Shown: piece by piece, positions 46,226-57,455 of the stretch
Layout of the letters: each line of letters opens with the position of its first letter
Position numbering within the stretch: position 1 is the first letter of the stretch
DNA from: Thermoanaerobaculum sp.
Lineage (GTDB): Bacteria > Acidobacteriota > Thermoanaerobaculia > Multivoradales > UBA5704
NCBI GenBank assembly: GCA_021154885.1
Contig: JAJKHS010000100.1
Span: 62,001-126,000 of the forward strand
Length of the DNA stretch: 64,000 nucleotides
Direction: 5' to 3'
Program-made: the position numbers and the translations under genes
The notes under the pieces: model-generated
What the model was told of the DNA's origin: nothing
Seen by the model: the letters and a program-made list of their open reading frames with translations, nothing else
The model's database searches: none

Positions 46226-46972
46226 CTACCGCGACTGGCCGGTCACTTTCGCGAAGCCTTCCTTGAACTGGCGCATCCAGTTCCTGGGCACCGAGAAGCC
46301 GTGGCCCACTTTGTGGAGCCAGACCAGCTCGCCGTTCTCGACCTTGGAGAGGTAGGTCCGAGTGTCCTCCGGAGTGCAGATCTGGTCGATGTCACCCTGG
46401 AAGGCGAGCCAGGGGTCCGTCAGTGGAGCGGGCTGGAAATCGACCCCCTTGCCGTGAGGGTCGTGGATCCAGGAGAGCTCCCGGCCCTTGCAGATCGGGT
46501 GGTTGACGATCAGGTCCGGGCAGAACCCGAGGGAGAGCCCGCCGCGGAAGGTGTGAGGCGGCGCCTGCGCCATGGCGGCGTAGATGATGGTGGCGCCCGA
46601 GGAATAGCCCACGAGGACCGGCCGCACCCGCTCGGAGTAGCCGAATTTCTTCTCGATGGCCTTGCCCAGCTCCGCAAAGTCGGCACCCGGGTCCCAGCAC
46701 CTGTCGGGGTCGGCGGTGGAGGATTTCATGTAGTGGCGGATGTCCACGCCGGCCACCAGGGCGTCCATGCCTTCCAGCTCGCGGGCCATGTCGACGACGC
46801 CGAGGTTCCAGCCGCCGTCGCCCGAGATGAACAGGGCGACATGCGCGGGGCGCGGGCTCTGGTGGTAGATCGTGATTTTGCCGAAGGGCTCAAGGGTCAT
46901 GGTCTCTTCGACCGCGACGGCGGGGGAGACGAGAGCGAGGACGAGCAGGCTGGCGAAGAGAATCGGCTTCAT
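46226..46972 (-). CDS. AcvB/VirJ-type periplasmic hydrolase (copy 1)
   Basis: About 248 aa from ATG 46972, where a signal peptide begins ([20 protein letters not shown]). Alpha/beta-hydrolase fold of the VirJ type: FISGDGGWN near the N-terminus, nucleophile elbow GYSSGA, and a late catalytic His in [10 protein letters not shown]. AcvB of Agrobacterium hydrolyses lysyl-phosphatidylglycerol and VirJ is its relative on Ti plasmids; many bacteria have chromosomal homologues often found with lysyl-PG synthase. No synthase (mprF-like) is in the window. It is preceded by a second, diverged homologue, and followed by the sigma-54 activator gene. Confidence 0.8.
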   Translation of the reverse strand: MKPILFASLLVLALVSPAVAVEETMTLEPFGKITIYHQSPRPAHVALFISGDGGWNLGVVDMARELEGMDALVAGVDIRHYMKSSTADPDRCWDPGADFAELGKAIEKKFGYSERVRPVLVGYSSGATIIYAAMAQAPPHTFRGGLSLGFCPDLIVNHPICKGRELSWIHDPHGKGVDFQPAPLTDPWLAFQGDIDQICTPEDTRTYLSKVENGELVWLHKVGHGFSVPRNWMRQFKEGFAKVTGQSR

Positions 46973-47018
46973 AGGGCGCACATTGTGCACCAACGTCGCG
47001 CCCGGGCGAAAGCCGGCT

Positions 47019-47759
47019 TCAGGACGCCGTCCGGCCGTGACCCAGGATCGCCTCGGCGATGGGGCCGTAGTTCTTGCCGACGATGTGGTTGCCCGGCCGC
47101 GGCACGAGGCGGGCCCGGCCGGCGGGGAGCTTGAGGCAGAGGGTCGTCTTTTTCTCGGTCTCGCCGTAGGCGCAGACGATCTCCTTGCCGGCGAGCTTCT
47201 CGATCTCGGGCATTACGGGGCGGCTCTCGGGCGAGGGCTTGCCGAGCCATTCCGTGGGATGGAATCGGAAGTCGGCCGACTCGGAGGGTCCCACCAGGGC
47301 GATGAGCGAGACTCGTTCCGCCAGGTCCGGGGGCAGGCGGCTGGCCAGGAACGGCATGACGTCGGCGCCGAAGGAGTAGCCGATGAGGATGACCTTCTCC
47401 TTGTGCCAGAGAGGGAGGTAATGGCGGAGGATACGCTCCAGGTCCCTCGCCGAGCGATCCGGGTCCCGGCGCTTGAGGAAATAGCGCAGCGAGTTCCATC
47501 CCACGACGGGAATCCCCCTCTTGGCCAGGGCCTCCGACAGCCCTTTGTCCGTCTGTGCCCAGCCGCCGTCGCCGGTGAGGAGCACGGCGAGCTCGTCGCG
47601 GCCGGGGACCTTGGAGGGGACCTTGATGAGGGGGAGGTTGTCCACCTTCGGAAGCGGTGGGGCGCTCGGCGGCTCTCCCGCGGCGAAAGCAGGGGAGGCG
47701 AAGAGGGCCAGGGCGAGGAGGAGTGCGGAGAGCCGTCGGCGATTCGGTCCTGCGTTCAT
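47019..47759 (-). CDS. AcvB/VirJ-type periplasmic hydrolase (copy 2)
   Basis: 246 aa with signal peptide MNAGPNRRRLSALLLALALFASPAFA. Same fold and motifs as its neighbour: LLTGDGGWAQTD, nucleophile elbow GYSFGADVMPF, a Cys-containing YGETEKKTTLC region and the late His in PGNHIVGKNYG. The second copy differs in sequence from the first well beyond what a recent duplication would give, so the two may have separate substrates. First gene of a minus-strand group virJ-virJ-sigma-54 activator. Divergent from the nucleotidyltransferase-fold gene. Confidence 0.8.
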   Translation of the reverse strand: MNAGPNRRRLSALLLALALFASPAFAAGEPPSAPPLPKVDNLPLIKVPSKVPGRDELAVLLTGDGGWAQTDKGLSEALAKRGIPVVGWNSLRYFLKRRDPDRSARDLERILRHYLPLWHKEKVILIGYSFGADVMPFLASRLPPDLAERVSLIALVGPSESADFRFHPTEWLGKPSPESRPVMPEIEKLAGKEIVCAYGETEKKTTLCLKLPAGRARLVPRPGNHIVGKNYGPIAEAILGHGRTAS

Positions 47760-47820
47760 CGCGGCAAGGGTATCCTGTCCGGGACCGATGGGGAATCAGC
47801 CTTCTGTGGCGCTGGCGGGA

Positions 47821-47853
47821 GTTATACGCTACGATCCGAATTCGGCGTATAAC
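47821..47853. promoter_or_regulatory. perfect inverted repeat, candidate operator
   Basis: GTTATACGC (47821-47829) and GCGTATAAC (47845-47853) are perfect inverted arms with a 15-bp spacer that itself leads into the palindrome CCGAATTCGG. It lies 11 bp before the TTG start of the nucleotidyltransferase-fold gene and about 60 bp from the divergent virJ-like start, so it suits an autoregulatory operator or a short 5' hairpin. Confidence 0.6.
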
Positions 47854-47864
47854 CGCCCAGAGAA

Positions 47865-48920
47865 TTGATCGTGCCCTTCCAACGCCTTCCCGAAACCGTC
47901 CAGACGCTCTATGCCGAGTTGCTGGAGCAGACGATTCAGGCCGAGGCTGAAGCGGCCCTCCTGAAAGCACCCCACGGGACGTTCGTCTCCAAAGCGATCA
48001 AGGGGGGGACCTATTGGTACCTCCAGCGCATGGAGGGGGACCGCCGGCGCCAGCACTACCTGGGGAGGGAGTCGCCCACCCTGCTCGCCTGGATGAAGGA
48101 GGTGCGGGAGGCCCACGCCCGGTCCGCAGCCGACGACGCCCAGCGGGCCAATTTATGCGGCATGCTGGCGGCCGGTGGAGCGGCCACGGAGAGCACCCAG
48201 ATCGTGAAGGTGCTGTCTCTTCTCGACGAATCGGGGGTCTTCCGGATGGGGGGAGTCCTCGTCGGAACCCAGGCGTTCGTGGCATACGGCAACATGCTGG
48301 GTGTGCGTTTCGAGAAACAGTCTCTGCGCACTCAGGACGTCGACGTGGCTCAGGATAGGGCCATCGGTATCGCCCTCTCCCAGGAGGCTGGCGCGGTGGA
48401 TGTAAAGGGGGCTCTGACCGGCTCGGGTCTGGGCTTTTTCCCCGTGCCTGCGCTCGATCCCAGGCGGCCGAGCACGTCTTTCAAGATTCGCGGGCGCGAG
48501 TTGCGGGTCGACTTCCTGACGCCTCTCTTCGGTCCCGAGTCTCATGAGGCGATCTTCCTGCCGGCACTCGGAGTCTCCGCTCACCCTCTGAGGCTTCTGG
48601 ACTACCTGATCGAGAGCCCGGCGCAGGCTGTGGCCGTCGGCGCCGCTGGTGTCCTGGTCAACGTCCCCGACCCGGCGCGCTTCGCCTTTCACAAGCTGTG
48701 GATCTCAGACCGTCGCCCCGTGTCCGAGCAGACCAAGGCGGCGAAGGACCTCCGCCAGGCAGGGGACCTGCTGGACGTGCTGCTTGAAGACCGGCCCGCC
48801 GACATCCTGGCTGCCTGGGAGACCCTGACGAGCAAAGGTTCAGCGACCAAATCGGTCCATCGGGCAATGGGGCGGCTGGCTCCTGAGCTGCGCGAGCGGC
48901 TGACCTCACGCCTGCCGTAG
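47865..48920 (+). CDS. GSU2403-like nucleotidyltransferase-fold protein
   Basis: 351 aa from TTG 47865; GTG 47871 is an alternative start. An N-terminal helical region (YAELLEQTIQAEAEAALL, KGGTYWYLQRMEGDRRRQHYLG) is followed by a nucleotidyltransferase-like core with GGVLVGTQAFVAYGNMLGV and the acidic pair in LRTQDVDVA, then FKIRGRELRVDFLTP. This matches the GSU2403 type (NTP_transf_8 group), related in fold to minimal nucleotidyltransferases including AbiEii/MenT-type toxins. The acidic residues needed for metal binding appear present. There is no obvious antitoxin gene beside it. A perfect inverted repeat just upstream suggests tight regulation. Substrate unknown. It converges on the ytxJ-like gene, and the two frames overlap by about 15 bp at the 3' ends. 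Confidence 0.72.
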   Translation: MIVPFQRLPETVQTLYAELLEQTIQAEAEAALLKAPHGTFVSKAIKGGTYWYLQRMEGDRRRQHYLGRESPTLLAWMKEVREAHARSAADDAQRANLCGMLAAGGAATESTQIVKVLSLLDESGVFRMGGVLVGTQAFVAYGNMLGVRFEKQSLRTQDVDVAQDRAIGIALSQEAGAVDVKGALTGSGLGFFPVPALDPRRPSTSFKIRGRELRVDFLTPLFGPESHEAIFLPALGVSAHPLRLLDYLIESPAQAVAVGAAGVLVNVPDPARFAFHKLWISDRRPVSEQTKAAKDLRQAGDLLDVLLEDRPADILAAWETLTSKGSATKSVHRAMGRLAPELRERLTSRLP

Positions 48921-49241
48921 CGCCTCGCGGCTGATCCCGTAGTGACTGGCCTGCCAGGCGACCCGGCCCTCGCGGAGGAGGAGGATCTGGGGCGACTCGT
49001 GTCGGATGCCGGTGCGCTCGGCCACGGCGTTCGAGACGGGGCGGGCAAGTTGGATCTCGATCACAGCACAGACGGGGCCGTCCGCCGGAGAATCGGCGGC
49101 GAAGCGCTGGAACTCGGACCAGGCATGGCTCGAGACGGGGCAGGTGAGGCTGTGCTTGAAGATCCAGACCGGCGTCTGGTTCGAGCGCGCGATCAACTCG
49201 TCGAGCGCGGGGATGCTGTCGATCCTCTGGATGTCGGCCAT
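48906..49241 (-). CDS. YtxJ-like thioredoxin-fold protein (bacillithiol-system type)
   Basis: 111 aa. The start ATG 49241 has GGAGGAAGGA about 12 bases upstream; a very long antisense frame continues further upstream but is a shadow of the phosphoesterase gene. Thioredoxin-like pattern with the monothiol motif FKHSLTCPVSSHA, the conserved cis-Pro region ESPQILLL, and HYGIS near the end. This is the YtxJ (BrxC) layout, proposed to reduce bacillithiol-mixed disulfides. If correct, the host probably uses bacillithiol or a related low-molecular-weight thiol (inference); no bsh genes are in the window. Confidence 0.82.
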   Translation of the reverse strand: MADIQRIDSIPALDELIARSNQTPVWIFKHSLTCPVSSHAWSEFQRFAADSPADGPVCAVIEIQLARPVSNAVAERTGIRHESPQILLLREGRVAWQASHYGISREALRQA

Positions 49242-49325
49242 CGCAGCGTAGTCCTTCCTCCACAGAGATGGCGCGATTGTAACAGGAGACGCCCGAGCCG
49301 CCCCGGATCGGCATAGGATTCGCCC

Positions 49326-51821
49326 ATGCTCCGACCACTCGCCGTCCTCTTTCTTTCCCTCTGGCTCGCTCCGGCCGCTTGGCCGCTCAAAGGCCCGCCC
49401 CCTCCGTCTCGCCGACAGGTGTCTGGCCGGGAAGGGGATGCCGTCCTGCTGCCCAACGGCTGGCGGATCGCTCCCGCCGGCCGCCACATCACGGTGGGGG
49501 ACCTTCCCCTGGCCATGGTCGAGTCGCCCGACGGCGGGACCCTGGTGGTGACCAACAACGGCTATACGAAACCCAGCCTCACCGTAGTGGACCTCCGGCG
49601 CCTCACCGTGCCGGCCACGGTGCCGGTGGACGATGCCTGGCTCGGCCTCGTCTGGCACCCGGACGGCCACCGGCTCTACGCTTCGGGCGGCGCCGCCAGC
49701 ACCGTGCAGGAACTGCGGGTGGGTGAGAAGGGACTGGAGAAGGGCGCCGTGCTCACCCTGAAGAAGCCCAGCCAGACGAGCTTCGTGGGCGGCCTGGCGG
49801 TGAGCCCGGACGGCTCCCGGCTCTACGCCGTGCACGTCCTGGGGCAAACCCTCTCGGCGGTGGACCTGGGCAGCGGCCAGGTCGCCCAGACCGTCGAGCT
49901 CCCGGCAGAGGCCTATACGACGCTGGCGGCGCCGGACGGCAAGACCCTTTTTGTCTCGCTGTGGGGAGGGGCGAAGGTCCTCCTCTTCGACGCCGCGACG
50001 CTCGCGCCCCGGGGGGAGGTGGCGGTGGGGGAGCACCCCAATGCCATGACCCTCTCGAAGGATGGCGCCAGGCTCTTCGTGGCCTGCGCCAATACCAATG
50101 AGGTCTGGGTGGTGGACCTCGCGGCGCGGGCGGCGCGCGAGCGGATTTCCATCGCCCTCGAACCGGCCGCGCCGCCGGGCAGCACTCCCAACAGCCTCGG
50201 TCTCTCGCCGGACGGCGCCACCCTGCTGGTAGCCAACGCCGACAACAACACCGTGGCCGTGGTGGACGTCTCCCGCCCCGGGGACAGCCGGGTGCGCGGC
50301 TTCATCCCCACCGGCTGGTATCCCACGGCGGCTCAGTTCAGCCGTGACGGCAAGCGGATCTTCATCCTGAGTGGCAAGGGGCTGACCTCGGCGGCCAACC
50401 CGCGCGGCAATCAGCCCGGAGCGGCCGGCGCCCCGGGCCAATACATCGCCGAGCTGCTCGCCGGCTCCCTCTCCGTGCTGCCGGTGCCGGACGAGAAGAC
50501 CCTGGCCGGCTACACGCAGACCGTCTACCGCCTCACCCCGGACACGGCCGCCGGCCGGCTGGTTCCCAGAGGCGTTCCCGCGGGATCGCCGATCCCCGCG
50601 CGGGTGGGTGGCCAGTCTCCGATCAAGCACGTCTTCTACGTCATCCGGGAGAACCGGACCTACGACCAGATCCTCGGCGACCTGCCCCAGGGCAACGGCG
50701 ATCCCGACCTCTGCCTCTTCGGCGAGGACGTGACGCCCAACGCCCACGCTCTGGCCCGCGAGTTCGTCCTGTTCGACAACTTCTACGTCAACGCCGAGGT
50801 CAGCTACGACGGCCACGCCTTCTCGACGGGCGCCTACGCCACGGACGTGGTGGAGAAGATCTGGCCGATGAATTATGCCAAACGCGGCGGCGACTACCTG
50901 AGCGAAGGGGCCGGCCCGCAGCGAAACCCCTACGGCAACGTCGCGGCGCCGGCGAATGGCTATCTGTGGGACGCCTGCAACCGCGCGGGTTTGAGCGTCC
51001 GCAGCTACGGCGAGTTCGTCAACTGGGACGAAACGGCCGGCGGCAAGGTCCGCCCTTCGGTGCCGGGTCTCAAAGGGAAGGTGGACGAGGACTTCCCGCC
51101 GTACGATCTCGGTATCCTGGACAGCCGGCGGGTGGAGATCTGGCTCGAGGAATTCCGCCGCTTCGAAGCAAAAGGGGACCTGCCGCGGCTGTCCATCCTC
51201 CGCCTCCCCAGAGATCACACGCAGGGGACGCGGGTCAACTCCCCGACGCCGCGCGCCATGATCGCCGAGAACGATCAGGCCCTGGGGCGCTTCGTCGAGG
51301 CCGTCTCCCACAGCCGGTTCTGGAAGGAGTCGGCCATCTTCGTGGTCGAGGACGATGCCCAGAACGGCCCGGATCACGTCGACGCCCACCGCTCGGTGGT
51401 CTTGATGATCAGCCCGTACTCCCGGCGTGGAGCCGTGGACAGCACGCTCTACACCACGGCCGGGGTGCTGCGGACGATGGAGCTGATCCTCGGCCTGCCG
51501 CCCCTGAGCCAGTACGACGCCGCGGCCACCCCCATGTACCGCGCTTTCCGGTCGAAGCCGGAGCTCGCGCCCTTCGACCACCGGGAGCCACGCATCCCCC
51601 TCGACGAAAAGAACGCCAGGACCGCCTGGGGGGCCGAGGCCTCGGCGGCCATGGACCTGGACACCGAGGCGGACCTCGCCCCCGAGCTGGCGCTCAACGA
51701 GGTCCTCTGGAAGTCGGTCCGCGGGCCAGCCTCGCCCATGCCGCCGCCCGTCCACGCCGCGTTCGTGCGGCCGGTGAGGGGGCCAGGGGGAGAGGAGGAG
51801 GGGGATAATGACGACGATTGA
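49326..51821 (+). CDS. YncE-like beta-propeller / alkaline phosphatase-superfamily phosphoesterase fusion
   Basis: 831 aa with signal peptide MLRPLAVLFLSLWLAPAAWP. Residues about 45-400 form a YVTN/YncE-type seven-bladed propeller (repeated VSPDGSRLYAV-, LSKDGARLFVACAN-, LSPDGATLLVANADN-like blades). Residues about 430-780 are a phosphoesterase-family domain as in acid phosphatases and phospholipase C (VIRENRTYDQILGD near its start, FDNFYVNAEVSYDGHAFSTGA, ENDQALGRFVEAV, VEDDAQNGPDHVDAHRSVV, SPYSRRGAVDSTLYTT). The VEDDAQNGPDHVDAHR metal-ligand region is intact. Such fusions are exported; substrates are usually unknown. Divergent from the ytxJ-like gene with 84 bp between. The last about 40 residues are low-complexity acidic. 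Confidence 0.88.
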   Translation: MLRPLAVLFLSLWLAPAAWPLKGPPPPSRRQVSGREGDAVLLPNGWRIAPAGRHITVGDLPLAMVESPDGGTLVVTNNGYTKPSLTVVDLRRLTVPATVPVDDAWLGLVWHPDGHRLYASGGAASTVQELRVGEKGLEKGAVLTLKKPSQTSFVGGLAVSPDGSRLYAVHVLGQTLSAVDLGSGQVAQTVELPAEAYTTLAAPDGKTLFVSLWGGAKVLLFDAATLAPRGEVAVGEHPNAMTLSKDGARLFVACANTNEVWVVDLAARAARERISIALEPAAPPGSTPNSLGLSPDGATLLVANADNNTVAVVDVSRPGDSRVRGFIPTGWYPTAAQFSRDGKRIFILSGKGLTSAANPRGNQPGAAGAPGQYIAELLAGSLSVLPVPDEKTLAGYTQTVYRLTPDTAAGRLVPRGVPAGSPIPARVGGQSPIKHVFYVIRENRTYDQILGDLPQGNGDPDLCLFGEDVTPNAHALAREFVLFDNFYVNAEVSYDGHAFSTGAYATDVVEKIWPMNYAKRGGDYLSEGAGPQRNPYGNVAAPANGYLWDACNRAGLSVRSYGEFVNWDETAGGKVRPSVPGLKGKVDEDFPPYDLGILDSRRVEIWLEEFRRFEAKGDLPRLSILRLPRDHTQGTRVNSPTPRAMIAENDQALGRFVEAVSHSRFWKESAIFVVEDDAQNGPDHVDAHRSVVLMISPYSRRGAVDSTLYTTAGVLRTMELILGLPPLSQYDAAATPMYRAFRSKPELAPFDHREPRIPLDEKNARTAWGAEASAAMDLDTEADLAPELALNEVLWKSVRGPASPMPPPVHAAFVRPVRGPGGEEEGDNDDD

Positions 51822-51856
51822 GGCGCCGCCCGCCCAAAGCCCTCACCCCTGTCCCC

Positions 51857-51953
51857 TCTCCCACCGCCCTCCCCCCGACCGGGAGAGGGGGACCCGGTTG
51901 GAGCGATCTTGCCTTCTCCCTCTTCTCCCGGTCGGGGGGAGGGCGGTGGGAGA
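51857..51953. repeat. 30-bp perfect inverted repeat
   Basis: Arms at 51857-51886 and 51924-51953 are perfect 30-bp reverse complements (starting TCTCCCACCGCCC) separated by 37 bp. Each arm also has a short internal dyad CTCCC...GGGAG. It lies in the 265-bp gap between the phosphoesterase gene and ppdK. It could end the upstream transcript, but the length and symmetry resemble a mobile or REP-like palindromic element. Confidence 0.8.
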
Positions 51954-52086
51954 AGTGGGCCGGGGTGATGAGGGTCTTGGGAGTGAGGGGGAAGGCTGAT
52001 GAGGCCCTGGGGGCTGGCAACGTCCTGCCGATTGAGGTAGCGTCGCCCACCGAAGAGCGAGTCCATGCAGCATTGGAGGAAACGAC

Positions 52087-54888
<2,802 letters not shown>

Positions 54889-54914
54889 AGTCGATTCTCC
54901 CGCAGTCCTCACGC

Positions 54915-54943
54915 GCCCCGGGCCTCCCGGGGCCTTTCTCTTT
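54915..54943 (+). terminator. intrinsic terminator of ppdK
   Basis: GCCCCGGG, loop CCT, CCCGGGGC, then CTTTCTCTTT: an eight-pair GC stem and a T-rich tail 27 bp after the ppdK stop. Confidence 0.85.
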
Positions 54944-54987
54944 CCGGCCCGGTCCTTGCAGACTTTTTTCACGGCAAGGAGGTCGCC

Positions 54988-55332
54988 ATGGACGACTCGG
55001 AACGCACCTACGGATATAGCGAAGACATCTACCACGGCAGCCGGCACGGACGGGACGCCGAGAAGAGCTACGAGTACGGGCCGGAAAGCGGTGGCACCGG
55101 CGAGGTCGAAGGCAGCGAGCTGAGCCCCGAGGAGGAGGCGATCCACATCGATGGCCCGCGCGACGAGGAGCCGGTCCCGTCGGCCGAGGCGGGAGAGTAC
55201 GACTACGGGCGGGAGGGGGGAACCGGAAGCGCCGCGGTAGATTCCTTTACCTGGGATCTGGAGCCGGAGGAGGCCCACGCCGGGACGGCGAAGGGTGAGG
55301 AGAGAGGCAGGCCGGAGCCCGGGAAGCCCTAG
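54988..55332 (+). CDS. small acidic protein of unknown function
   Basis: 114 aa, not recognised. The ribosome binding site AAGGAGG lies 6 bases before the ATG, so it is likely real. It is strongly acidic and disordered in appearance, rich in Glu, Asp, Gly, Ser and Tyr, with repeated YG/YS-containing motifs at the start (TYGYSEDIYHGS) and no hydrophobic segment, Cys or known domain. It lies between the ppdK terminator and an inverted-repeat region, so it is probably transcribed alone. Confidence 0.6.
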   Translation: MDDSERTYGYSEDIYHGSRHGRDAEKSYEYGPESGGTGEVEGSELSPEEEAIHIDGPRDEEPVPSAEAGEYDYGREGGTGSAAVDSFTWDLEPEEAHAGTAKGEERGRPEPGKP

Positions 55333-55348
55333 ATAGGCTCTGGAAAGC

Positions 55349-55449
55349 AAGGACTTCAAGGACACCAAGGACTCCAAGGACTCCAAGGACACACCGCCGG
55401 ACAGACCACTCAGACAGGGTTTTCCGTCCCTGGTGTCCTTGAAGTCCTT
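55349..55449. repeat. AAGGACTTC/CCAAGGACT repeat element with inverted arms
   Basis: AAGGACTTCAAGGACACCA (55349-55367) is a perfect 19-bp reverse complement of 55431-55449. Next to the first arm, the 10-mer CAAGGACTCC occurs twice in tandem. It lies in the 245-bp gap before mutL. The nested direct and inverted layout resembles dispersed intergenic repeats. Confidence 0.75.
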
Positions 55450-55577
55450 GAGGTCCTTTTTGGCTTGTCGCCCGCCCCAGCCAAGCCGCCGCGGCCATAA
55501 CACAGAGCATCCTGAGTGTAGACTCCCTGCGAGCTGCGGCCGGCTCGACGCGACTTGTTCCCAGCTCAGGATACTCC

Positions 55578-57401
55578 ATGTCCCGCATCCACCTCCTCCC
55601 CGACCACCTGGTGAGCCAGATCGCCGCCGGCGAGGTGGTGGAGCGCCCGGCTTCGGTGGTCAAGGAGCTGGTGGAGAACTCTCTCGACGCCGGGGCGCAG
55701 CTCGTGGAGATCCAGCTCGACGCGGGCGGCAAGGCGCGGATCGAGGTGGCGGACGACGGGGTGGGCATGGGACGGGACGACGCCCTCTCGGCCTTCGACC
55801 GCCATGCCACCAGCAAGATCGCCAGCTTCGAGGATCTGGAGCGGGTCGCCACCCTGGGTTTCCGCGGCGAGGCCCTGGCCACCATCGCCGCCGTCTCCAG
55901 GGTGGAGCTGACCACCGCCGAGCAGCCGGGCGAGGGGCAACGGGTGGCCATCGAGGGCGGACGGGTGCGGGTGGCCGAGCCGTTCGCGCGTCCCCGGGGC
56001 ACGACGATCGAGATCCGGTCGCTCTTCTTCAACGTCCCCGCCCGGCGGAAGTTCCTCAAGGCGCCGCAGACCGAGCTGCGCCGCTGCCTGGAGGTCGTTC
56101 AGGGGTACGCTCTGGCGCGGCCGGACGTCCGTTTCCAGGTCTCCCACGAGGGCCGCGAGCTGCTGGACGCCCTGCCGGCTCCGGGTACGGCGGCCGGCTC
56201 GCGGGAGAGGATCGGACAGATCTTCGGTGCCGCCTTCGCGGCGCAGCTCGTGGAGATTCCTGAGAGTGAAGCGAGGGGCGAGGAGGCCATCCGAGGGTTC
56301 GTGGGCACCCCCGAGACGGCCCGGGGACGCCGCTACTTCGTCTACGTCAACGGGCGGCTCGTCCGCGACCGGGCGGTGATGGCCAACTTCTATCGTGCGG
56401 TCCGCGACGAGTGGAAGGCCGAGGATTTTCCAGCCCTCTTCCTCTTCTTGGAGGTGCCGCCGGAGGAGGTGGACGTCAACGTCCATCCGCAGAAATCCGA
56501 GGTCCGTTTCCGCGATCCCAGCCTGCTCGACCGGATCTACGACGCCCTTCGCCGCGCCCTGGAGCGAGCCCGCGGCGAGGAGGCCGCTCCTCTCCGGCCG
56601 CCCGCGGCGGAGCCCTATGTCCAGTTCGCCTGGCAGGGATTGGGAGAGAACCGGCCTCCTGGGGCCTTGGATTCCCGCGCCGAGCCTGGATCGACCGGGG
56701 CCGCCTCGCCGCCTCCTGCTCTCGTGGAGCTGCCCGTGACGCCCACGCGGCTCGCGACCCCATCCTACGCGCCCATCGAGCGTCCGATCGTCCCCCTCTC
56801 CGGCCGGCGAGGGGAGGCGCGTCCGTTCCGTCTCCTCGGTCAGTACAAGGGGACGCTGATCCTTCTCGAAGGGCCGGACGGCCTGTACCTCATCGATCAG
56901 CACGTGGCCCACGAGCGTATCCTCTACGAACGGTTGCGCCGGTCCCTGGCGGCCGAGCGGGCGCCCGTGCAGCACCTGCTGACGCCCATCCTCCTCGACC
57001 TGGCTCCGGCCGAGCGCCTCCGCCTGCTGGAGCTCATCCCGGGCCTCGAAGAGCATGGCTTCGGCGTTACCGGCCTCTCCGGCAACACGCTGGCTCTGAC
57101 CTCGGTGCCCGGCGTGCTCTCCGCTGACGCTGCCGAAGCCCTCCTGCGCGGTCTGGCTGCAGACTCAGGCGATGGCGCCGGCGGCCCGGCCGATCTCTCG
57201 CGGCGCATCCTGGAATCCCTCGCCGCCAGTATGGCCTGCAAGGCGGCGATCAAGATGCACCACCCCCTCTCGGCGCCGGAGATGGAGGCCCTCATGGCCG
57301 AGCTCTTCGCCGCCGAGCAGCCCTACGCCTGCCCCCACGGGAGGCCGATCGTGCTGCAGATGACGGATTCGGATCTGGAGCGGCGGTTCTGGCGAAGGTA
57401 G
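55578..57401 (+). CDS. mutL: DNA mismatch repair protein MutL
   Basis: 607 aa. GHKL ATPase N-terminus: IAAGEVVERPASVVKELVENSLDAGA, DDGVGM, RHATSKI, TLGFRGEALATI. A variable Pro-rich linker covers about 340-410. The C-terminal dimerisation/endonuclease domain carries DQHVAHERILYE, the metal-binding motif DQHA(x)2E(x)4E with Val for Ala, and the late ACKAAIKMHHPLS and CPHGRP motifs. This is therefore an endonuclease-type MutL that nicks the daughter strand, as in bacteria lacking MutH. No mutS in the window. A hairpin follows its stop. Confidence 0.97.
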   Translation: MSRIHLLPDHLVSQIAAGEVVERPASVVKELVENSLDAGAQLVEIQLDAGGKARIEVADDGVGMGRDDALSAFDRHATSKIASFEDLERVATLGFRGEALATIAAVSRVELTTAEQPGEGQRVAIEGGRVRVAEPFARPRGTTIEIRSLFFNVPARRKFLKAPQTELRRCLEVVQGYALARPDVRFQVSHEGRELLDALPAPGTAAGSRERIGQIFGAAFAAQLVEIPESEARGEEAIRGFVGTPETARGRRYFVYVNGRLVRDRAVMANFYRAVRDEWKAEDFPALFLFLEVPPEEVDVNVHPQKSEVRFRDPSLLDRIYDALRRALERARGEEAAPLRPPAAEPYVQFAWQGLGENRPPGALDSRAEPGSTGAASPPPALVELPVTPTRLATPSYAPIERPIVPLSGRRGEARPFRLLGQYKGTLILLEGPDGLYLIDQHVAHERILYERLRRSLAAERAPVQHLLTPILLDLAPAERLRLLELIPGLEEHGFGVTGLSGNTLALTSVPGVLSADAAEALLRGLAADSGDGAGGPADLSRRILESLAASMACKAAIKMHHPLSAPEMEALMAELFAAEQPYACPHGRPIVLQMTDSDLERRFWRR

Positions 57402-57409
57402 GCTCGGCC

Positions 57410-57436
57410 CTCCTCTCCCTAACCAAGGGAGAGGAG
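57410..57436. terminator. hairpin after mutL
   Basis: CTCCTCTCCCT, loop AACCA, AGGGAGAGGAG: a perfect 11-bp stem without a T-tract, 8 bp after the mutL stop and 19 bp before the stop of the convergent secreted-protein gene. Probably serves both directions. Confidence 0.6.
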
Positions 57437-57455
57437 TGAGGAGCAAGGTAAATCA

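Noticed and set aside
49242-51755. Long minus-strand extension upstream of the YtxJ-like gene
   Set aside because: It is antisense to the phosphoesterase gene; only the last 111 codons (48906-49241) show family motifs and a ribosome binding site.
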